A DNA stretch of 11,268 nt from Deltaproteobacteria bacterium (GTDB taxonomy: Bacteria > Myxococcota_A > Polyangia > Palsa-1104 > JAEUJZ01), in the NCBI GenBank assembly GCA_017990795.1, contig JAGNNG010000018.1, positions 1 through 11,268 of the forward strand. Reading direction: 5' to 3'. Every line of letters begins with the position of its first letter. Positions within the stretch are counted from its first letter, which is position 1. The notes under the pieces were generated by a model. That model was not told where the DNA came from. It saw nothing but the letters and a program-made list of their open reading frames with translations, and ran no database searches. Below, piece after piece: positions 7,019 through 11,268 of the stretch. Made by a program: the position numbers and the translations under genes.

Positions 7019-7063
7019 GGGAAGAGGGAGCGGTGCTACAGGAGGGGAGGGACTGCGAGGGGG
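7019..7063 (-). promoter_or_regulatory. C-rich rut-like stretch downstream of atpE
   Basis: Read on the atpE strand this is a long C-rich, G-poor, pyrimidine-dominated stretch with C runs at 7059-7063, 7049-7051, 7044-7047, 7026-7028 and 7019-7021. Such RNA is the kind Rho loads on. On the plus strand the same bases form five runs of three or more G, one with a 15-base loop, so a G-quadruplex is conceivable but not ideal. The 241 bases from the rho terminator to atpE hold no gene I can support. Confidence 0.35.
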
Positions 7064-7070
7064 TACTGCG

Positions 7071-7097
7071 GCAAGGAGCCTAAACAAGACTCCTTGC
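7071..7097 (-). terminator. 8-bp stem-loop just after atpE, without a T run
   Basis: GCAAGGAG (7071-7078) and CTCCTTGC (7090-7097) form a perfect 8-bp inverted repeat with an 11-base loop, six bases past the atpE stop codon. On the minus strand no T run follows, so it is more likely a 3' end protecting hairpin or part of a Rho-dependent end than an intrinsic terminator. Confidence 0.45.
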
Positions 7098-7102
7098 GGG
7101 GA

Positions 7103-7441
7103 CTAGCCGAGCTTTCCGTAGAGGAGGAAGGCGATCAGCAGCGAGTAGATGACCAGCGACTCGATGAGCGCCAGGCCCAGAATCATTGGCGTGAACAGCT
7201 TGTCAGCAGCGCCTGGGTTGCGAGCGATGCCATCGAGAGCTGCTGCGGCTGCGCGGCCCTGACCGAGAGCGCCACCGAATGCTGCAATGCCGAGGCCGAG
7301 GGCTGCTGCCAGTGCATACCAGCGAGCATTCTCAACTTTGGCGGTCTCTGGCGAGGACTGGGCGTAAGCCGAGGCGGTCGACAGCAGGGTGAGCATCGCA
7401 GCCAGCGCTGCCATCATGTACTTATTGAGCTTGGTCTTCAT
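7103..7441 (-). CDS. atpE: ATP synthase F0 subunit c, with N-terminal signal sequence
   Basis: Forms the rotating ring of ATP synthase; each copy carries one ion across the inner membrane. The 112-residue precursor begins with a signal peptide (MKTKLNKYMMAALAAM..., cleavage motif AYA at 25-27), so the mature protein would be about 85 residues with the usual two helices. Helix 1 has the small-residue pattern GIAAFGGALGQG (51-62), the polar loop is ARNPGA (73-78), and helix 2 holds the ion-binding Glu94 in LALIESLVIY (90-99). Gln61, Glu94, Ser95 and Tyr99 match in spacing the sodium-site residues of Ilyobacter c subunits, but the Thr of that site is Leu96. The start is fixed by a strong AGGAGG at 7451-7456, 9 bases upstream. 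It is the last gene of the atp unit, 58 bases after atpB. Confidence 0.95.
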   Translation of the reverse strand: MKTKLNKYMMAALAAMLTLLSTASAYAQSSPETAKVENARWYALAAALGLGIAAFGGALGQGRAAAAALDGIARNPGAADKLFTPMILGLALIESLVIYSLLIAFLLYGKLG

Positions 7442-7450
7442 AACTAGATT

Positions 7451-7456
7451 CCTCCT
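7451..7456 (-). promoter_or_regulatory. Strong ribosome binding site of atpE
   Basis: AGGAGG on the minus strand, 9 bases before the atpE ATG at 7441. It decides the start against upstream in-frame codons and is the strongest such site in the atp unit, which fits the many c copies needed per complex. Confidence 0.8.
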
Positions 7457-7499
7457 CATGAGTTGGTCTTGGACGTGCTGTGTTTCGTGAATGATTCGC

Positions 7500-8360
7500 T
7501 TATGCGTGGGCCTTGGCGCCCTCTGCGTGAGCGTGATGATCTGCGTGCGCATGCTCGTCGTGGTCGTCATGGTCATGAACCGAGACAGCCATGTTGATGT
7601 AGACCATCGACAGCAGGCAGAACACCAGGGTCTGAATGATGGCGACCATGGTGCCCAGGATTAGAAACGGAACCGGCACCAGCAGTGGCACCAGGAAGAA
7701 AAAGACGCCAACGACCTTGTGGTCCGAGACCATGTTGCCCATCAGTCGCATCGACAGCGACAGCGGTCGCGCGATGTGGCCAATGAGCTCGATGATAAAC
7801 ATCAGCGGTGCCAGCCAGATGATCGGCCCAGCAAAGTGCTTCAGGTATGCAGCGACACCTTGCGCACGGATGCCCTCGATGTGGGTGATCACAAACACCG
7901 TCATTGCCAGCGCGACGTTGGTCTTCAGCGTCGCAGTCGGTGGAATCATGCCGGGGATCAGCGCCAAGACGTTGCTAAAGAAGATGAAGCAAGCCAGGGT
8001 GCCAATCAGCGGCAGGTAGCGACGGGCATTCTTCTCGCCCATGATGTTCTTGGTCATGTTCCACAGCGCGTCGCCCAGCATCTCGAAGATGTTGCGCAGC
8101 GAAAAGTTCGCCGGGGGAACAATGGCGTCCTCGCCACCTTTGCGCATCGCAGAGGCAAAGCTAGACGCCCCCAAGATGACAAACAGCAGCACAAACAGCG
8201 CCGAGACTACGTGCGTAAGTGAGAAGTGGGACTCCACAAACGGTCCGCCCTGAAAGAAGAAGCCTTGGGTGGCGTCTTCTCGACCCAGGAAGTGTGCGGC
8301 CCAGTGTGTCAGTCCCGGTAGACCTGGCAGCAGGTCAAACCAAGAGGATTCCTCGCCCAT
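7500..8360 (-). CDS. atpB: ATP synthase F0 subunit a, with His-rich C-terminal tail
   Basis: Membrane stator subunit that, with the c ring, forms the two ion half-channels of ATP synthase. The 286 residues contain the family landmarks: FSNVLALIPGMIPPTATL at 128-145, and the key helix with PLSLSMRLMGNM at 199-210, whose Arg205 corresponds to the essential Arg210 of E. coli. Gln243 matches E. coli Gln252. The position of E. coli Glu219 is His214. The last 25 residues form a tail with nine His and seven Asp/Glu (HDHDDHDEHAHADHHAHAEG followed by AKAHA) that is not part of the conserved fold and is expected on the cytoplasmic side. The ATG lies 6 bases after the atpI stop codon, and GGGAG at the end of atpI serves as its ribosome binding site with a long 12-base spacing. 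Confidence 0.96.
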   Translation of the reverse strand: MGEESSWFDLLPGLPGLTHWAAHFLGREDATQGFFFQGGPFVESHFSLTHVVSALFVLLFVILGASSFASAMRKGGEDAIVPPANFSLRNIFEMLGDALWNMTKNIMGEKNARRYLPLIGTLACFIFFSNVLALIPGMIPPTATLKTNVALAMTVFVITHIEGIRAQGVAAYLKHFAGPIIWLAPLMFIIELIGHIARPLSLSMRLMGNMVSDHKVVGVFFFLVPLLVPVPFLILGTMVAIIQTLVFCLLSMVYINMAVSVHDHDDHDEHAHADHHAHAEGAKAHA

Positions 8361-8366
8361 CGTAAA

Positions 8367-8807
8367 TCAATTCTCCCTGTAGGAATCAGAGCAAGCGTCG
8401 GTGACCGGGGCCATGTCGCTGTCAGATGGGGCTCGCAGCCCATACTGAATGCCACGCGCTAGGATGCCCAGCGGTAGTGCCGACAGACCCAAAAGAAGTG
8501 CGGCTGGCTGCAGCGGCAGCAGCTTCAGCGCCAAATAAATCAAGCCAGCTAGGAGCCCCAGCTTCAGCTGAAACAGCACCACCAGCAGGCCCACAGACTT
8601 GCTGTGGACGATCCGCGCGCCAAAGAACCGCAGCGCACGGGCATTCAAGACACTCAGAACCGCCCCGACGCAGGCACCCAGCTTGACGCCCGGCCCGCCC
8701 CAAAACAGGGTCACGCCGACAAGCGCAGTGCCAAACAGCGCGACCCAATACTCGACGGCGGCCAGGTGGCCTTGGGCGGCGCTTTTAGATGTAAGGGTCG
8801 AAGACAC
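8367..8807 (-). CDS. atpI: AtpI-like membrane protein (ATP synthase assembly)
   Basis: Small membrane protein of the ATP synthase I family. In other bacteria AtpI helps assemble or stabilise the c ring and is encoded ahead of atpB, as here. The 146 residues contain about four helices: YWVALFGTALVGVTLFWG, then KLGACVGAVLSVLNARAL, GLLVVLFQLKLGLLAGLIYL and ALLLGLSALPLGILARG, followed by a polar tail. I chose the GTG at 8805-8807, two bases after the atpZ stop codon, because the longer frame would read through most of the atpZ 3' region. No clear ribosome binding site precedes it, so translation is probably coupled to atpZ. Similarity is by topology and gene order more than by motif. Confidence 0.75.
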   Translation of the reverse strand: MSSTLTSKSAAQGHLAAVEYWVALFGTALVGVTLFWGGPGVKLGACVGAVLSVLNARALRFFGARIVHSKSVGLLVVLFQLKLGLLAGLIYLALKLLPLQPAALLLGLSALPLGILARGIQYGLRAPSDSDMAPVTDACSDSYREN

Positions 8808-8809
8808 GT

Positions 8810-9022
8810 TCAGGTTTTTTTCTTTTGTTCGGTGCGAAACGAGCTGGCCATGCGGAACAGCTCTTTGAAACCAGAGGCAATGCCAAATAGCACGCCCAGC
8901 ATCGAGAACCAAGGATGTGTGTGAAACTTCCGATCGAGCCAGGTACCAAAGGCGAAGCCGATGACCACTGCGACGCCGAAAAACAACCCCAGATAGCTAA
9001 ATCGGCTGGCTTGCAGCCACAT
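8810..9022 (-). CDS. atpZ: AtpZ/AtpQ-type small F0-associated membrane protein
   Basis: Two-helix membrane protein of the AtpZ family (PF09527 type), found at the head of F0 operons and linked with AtpI to assembly or Mg2+/Ca2+ supply. Helix 1 is YLGLFFGVAVVIGFAFGTWL, directly followed by the family pattern WLDRKF...HPWFSMLGVLFGIASG and helix 2, then a basic tail with FKELFRMASS and a Lys run. The ATG at 9022 gives 70 residues, a normal size. A GTG at 9091 in the same frame would add a Cys/His-rich stretch unlike the family. The gene ends in a run A4-G-A7 just before its stop, and atpI starts two bases later. The 174 bases between Kal-Kce and this gene should hold the atp promoter, but I found no convincing one. 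Confidence 0.8.
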   Translation of the reverse strand: MWLQASRFSYLGLFFGVAVVIGFAFGTWLDRKFHTHPWFSMLGVLFGIASGFKELFRMASSFRTEQKKKT

Positions 9023-9196
9023 TTGTTTCTTGCTGTCGTCGATTAGGATGGCTCCGTTGCAAAACTCGTGGTGCGCGCAGCCTCTTAACACAGCGATGCG
9101 GCGTGGATCAACGGCGTTTTATCTGCGAAGTAGCTGAGCCTCGAGGTGTTTGTCTCGGTACTGACCTTGTGAAGAGGGTCGTTGGGGCTTCCGAAC

Positions 9197-10453
9197 TCAG
9201 CTTGCCGGAGCCACTGCTACCGGGCGAGTCAGAAGAATCTTGCGTGCCTCGGTTGCGCTGGCCACTTTGCGTCCGCTTGCTTGGCAGATTTTTGCTGCGC
9301 GCTCCACCAGTGGGGCCGAGCCCTCGGCCAGCACGCCCTTTTCAATGTAGATGTTGTCTTCTAAGCCGACGCGGATGTTGCCACCTAGGGCCGCCGCTAG
9401 CTCTGCCATCGGTAGCTGATGTCGGCCCACTCCTGCGACGCCCCAGCTAGAGCCCGGAAAGTCCTGCATGCGCTCGACCAGCAGCTCCAGGTTTCGTTTG
9501 CTTGCGGCCAGCGCTCCTCTTACGCCCAGCACGAACTGCACATGGAGGGGGAGTTGCAGCAGACCCTTGTCCAGAAGCTCGCGCGCGATGTCTAGGTGCC
9601 CCAGGTCGTACAGCTCGACCTCGGGAACCAGGCCTGCGGCGGCGATGCGCTGCGCGACCTGCATCGTGTCCTGGCGGCGGTTTACAAAGATGTCGTCGCC
9701 AAAGTTGATGGTGCCAACGTTTAGCGTCGCCATCTCTGGCGCATCGCTGCCGGTCAGCTGCAGGGGCCCGCAGCGCTCGGCAATGGGCATGCCCACTGCG
9801 CCCCCGGTCGAGGTTTGAATCACGACATCGCAGCGCTGGCGGATGGCGCGGATGGCGGCGCGAAAGCGCTCGGTGTCTTGGCTGGGCTGGCCCGCGTCAT
9901 CGCGCACGTGCAGGTGAATGACTGAGGCTCCAGCCCGCGCACAGCGTGCCGCTTCTTCGCCAATCTCCTCGGCGGTGATCGGTAGGTACTTGGTTTGCTC
10001 GCGCGTGGTCTCGGCGCCGACGATGGCAGCGGTGATGATGCAGGGCCCAGGGCGTCCTATCTGCTCGCCCGGCAGCGGCGAGCGTCGGAACTCCACGGGC
10101 ACCACGCAGGTGCCACTGGCGCGACAGACCAAGATCGGAGCGCTGTGAACCTGCGCCGCGCTAGCCGCATGCGGTGGCGTCAGCGGCGAGATTAGCTTGT
10201 GCGCCGTAAACACCATCTTTAGCGAGGTCCGGCCCCAGCTGACGATCTCGCCGCGCGCTTCGATAAAGTCGCCAGAGTAGACCGGAGCCAAAAACTCTAC
10301 GCTGTCGTAGGCGCGAAATAGACCTTCGTCTCCGTCGGCGCGAACGCACAGCTCGGTGGCCACGTCGCCGAACAGCGACAGCATCTGCGCCCCATCGACC
10401 AGGTTGCCTCCGTAGTGAGGCTTCGACATGCGAACTCGGATGACTGCGTGCAT
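9197..10453 (-). CDS. kal-kce: Fused 3-aminobutyryl-CoA ammonia-lyase / 3-keto-5-aminohexanoate cleavage enzyme
   Basis: Two enzymes of the 3,5-diaminohexanoate route of lysine breakdown on one 418-residue chain. Kce condenses 3-keto-5-aminohexanoate with acetyl-CoA to acetoacetate and 3-aminobutyryl-CoA; Kal then removes ammonia to give crotonyl-CoA. Residues 1-120 are the hotdog-fold Kal, with HYGGNLVDGAQMLSLFGDVA at 13-32 and GDEGLFRAYDSVEFLAPVY at 41-59. Residues 121-136 are a linker. From 137 comes the Kce (BKACE/DUF849) TIM barrel: TAAIVGAETTR with Glu148, at the place where Kce binds the substrate amino group; zinc ligands His180 and His182 in HLHVRD and Glu365 in GLEDN; STGGAVG at 215-221; ATLNVGTINFGDDIF at 242-256; VQFVLGV at 305-311. 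Each half has about the length of the separate enzymes. There is no ATG near the junction. No other lysine-degradation gene is in the window. Both halves are recognised by remembered family sequences; activity is inferred. Confidence 0.88.
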   Translation of the reverse strand: MHAVIRVRMSKPHYGGNLVDGAQMLSLFGDVATELCVRADGDEGLFRAYDSVEFLAPVYSGDFIEARGEIVSWGRTSLKMVFTAHKLISPLTPPHAASAAQVHSAPILVCRASGTCVVPVEFRRSPLPGEQIGRPGPCIITAAIVGAETTREQTKYLPITAEEIGEEAARCARAGASVIHLHVRDDAGQPSQDTERFRAAIRAIRQRCDVVIQTSTGGAVGMPIAERCGPLQLTGSDAPEMATLNVGTINFGDDIFVNRRQDTMQVAQRIAAAGLVPEVELYDLGHLDIARELLDKGLLQLPLHVQFVLGVRGALAASKRNLELLVERMQDFPGSSWGVAGVGRHQLPMAELAAALGGNIRVGLEDNIYIEKGVLAEGSAPLVERAAKICQASGRKVASATEARKILLTRPVAVAPAS

Positions 10454-10496
10454 CCGTCAGTCATCGCATGCGCCATCGCGCTCTGCAAGGAACTAG

Positions 10497-11105
10497 CTAG
10501 CACTCCATCAGCAGCGCGCGGCTGCGGTCGCGGACGGCGTCCAGCATCGGCAGCAGGTGATTCACCAAGTCAGACCACAGCACTTGATCCATGGGCTCGC
10601 TGCCGGTTGGTGGACCTGCGGCCCGAGTAAACGCCATCGACGCTGACTCAGCTTGGATGTGACCCTCTGCGAGCACTACTAGGCCTGCGCTGTTCGCCGC
10701 ATCGGCCTCGGGCAGGCCTTCTTTTGGATACGGTGACTCTGCGGTCCCGTGGGGACACAGCAGTGGCAGCAGCGCTCGCCAGGCCACCTCCGGTACGTCG
10801 TGGAGCATGGCCTCGGCCATCTCTTCGCACAGCGCATCAAACAGCTGCCGAATGCGCAGCGGCGACATTGTCTTTGCGTTCTTGGCCAGCGGATGCCGAG
10901 GGTCCATGTCGAGCCCCGCAAACAGAGCCCCCAGGCGTCCACCCCGACTGGAGTAGCGCAGCTCTTCCAAGGGCCGCTGCGACCAGCTCGTCTCGACCGT
11001 CCGTAGATCGACGCACAGCAGCGTCCGGGGTCCCAGGCCCTTGGGCAGACTTGATGGCAGCGGTCTCTCTGGACGCGAGCGCCGACGCGAGACAGAGAAT
11101 TTCAT
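10497..11105 (-). CDS. Hypothetical protein, 202 residues
   Basis: I recognise no family. The N-terminus is strongly basic (FSVSRRRSRPERPLP), with no signal peptide or membrane helix, so it is probably cytoplasmic. The middle has an amphipathic helical stretch (PLRIRQLFDALCEEMAEAML at 82-101, then VPEVAWRALLPLLCPHG), followed by a Gly/Ala-rich beta-like part (AGLVVLAEGHIQAES), and a final helix VNHLLPMLDAVRDRSRALLM at 181-200. Cys at 31, 93, 117 and 202. Composition looks like a real protein rather than a shadow frame. It lies 43 bases upstream of the Kal-Kce gene on the same strand, so the two may be cotranscribed, but nothing in the sequence links it to lysine metabolism. The ATG at 11105 has no strong ribosome binding site. 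Confidence 0.6.
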   Translation of the reverse strand: MKFSVSRRRSRPERPLPSSLPKGLGPRTLLCVDLRTVETSWSQRPLEELRYSSRGGRLGALFAGLDMDPRHPLAKNAKTMSPLRIRQLFDALCEEMAEAMLHDVPEVAWRALLPLLCPHGTAESPYPKEGLPEADAANSAGLVVLAEGHIQAESASMAFTRAAGPPTGSEPMDQVLWSDLVNHLLPMLDAVRDRSRALLMEC

Positions 11106-11268
11106 GGCTCATGGTAGCACGAAAAGACCCCTCGCAGAGCGGCTCGTTTCCGTCGGAGAATCAGAAATATTGCGCGGACTTTCTGCGGGTGCGGGCTACA
11201 GCGGAAGCGGCTTGGGGCCACAGCCAGATGACAGGCGCGCAGAATTTCGCTACGGTCGCCGCCCCATG
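11106..11268. other. Window end without a supported gene
   Basis: Upstream region of the 202-residue protein. I see no clear promoter, repeat or RNA gene. The last three bases are an ATG on the plus strand that could begin a rightward gene, but nothing of it is visible. Confidence 0.3.

Noticed and set aside
7019..7063. G-quadruplex on the plus strand
   Set aside because: Four runs can be found, but one loop is 15 bases; the C-rich reading on the atp strand explains the composition more simply.
6924..7106. 60-codon plus-strand frame between rho and atpE
   Set aside because: Runs over the G-rich stretch and the post-atpE hairpin, gives a Gly/Arg-rich product without features, and has no ribosome binding site.
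9103..9450. 115-codon plus-strand frame at the kal-kce 3' end
   Set aside because: Mostly overlaps the Kce coding region in antisense; Cys/Arg/Pro-rich shadow.
11102..11267. Minus-strand frame open to the window edge, its TGA overlapping the ATG of the 202-residue gene
   Set aside because: An ATGA overlap is suggestive, but 55 open codons occur easily in GC-rich DNA and the product is Arg/Cys-rich without a recognisable motif.
1..11268. A link of lysA, the permease and kal-kce into one lysine system
   Set aside because: They are far apart, on different strands and separated by rho and atp genes; shared substrate chemistry alone does not support a system.

Overview
The window is GC-rich, gene-dense chromosomal DNA from a Gram-negative bacterium. 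The evidence is a lipoprotein signal peptide, a Rho very close to the Escherichia coli protein, and an F0 gene set atpZ-atpI-atpB-atpE without the b subunit or F1 genes. The c subunit with an N-terminal signal sequence, the split F0 cluster and the codon choice suggest a member of the former Deltaproteobacteria, perhaps Myxococcota. This placement is an inference, not a demonstrated assignment. No rRNA, tRNA, CRISPR, insertion sequence or prophage gene was seen, and the content looks mostly housekeeping.

Layout from left to right: the 5' part of lysA (minus) runs off the left edge. It is divergent from an orphan MoxR-type AAA+ ATPase gene (plus), and a short AT-rich element between them could serve as a -10 box in both directions. 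A small lipoprotein gene (plus) meets an MFS exporter gene (minus) tail to tail. An APC-superfamily permease of the polyamine/amino-acid PUT type (plus) follows, then a long leader and rho (plus) with a clear intrinsic terminator. Convergent to rho is the minus-strand F0 operon atpZ-atpI-atpB-atpE. Further right, also on the minus strand, are a single-chain fusion of 3-aminobutyryl-CoA ammonia-lyase (Kal) with 3-keto-5-aminohexanoate cleavage enzyme (Kce), and upstream of it an unrecognised 202-residue protein. The last 160 bases carry no gene I can support.

How the genes relate: the four atp genes are one tightly packed unit for the membrane motor of ATP synthase; the stator b, delta and F1 genes must lie elsewhere. 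The Kal-Kce fusion carries two consecutive steps of the 3,5-diaminohexanoate route of lysine breakdown on one chain and is the most unusual gene here. The rho leader (promoter, C-rich segment, small ORFs) and the C-rich stretch after atpE suggest that Rho may act both on its own message and at the end of the facing atp operon. A perfect octamer, GTCGGTAG, occurs four times, all in the two intergenic regions before the permease and rho, and is unexplained.
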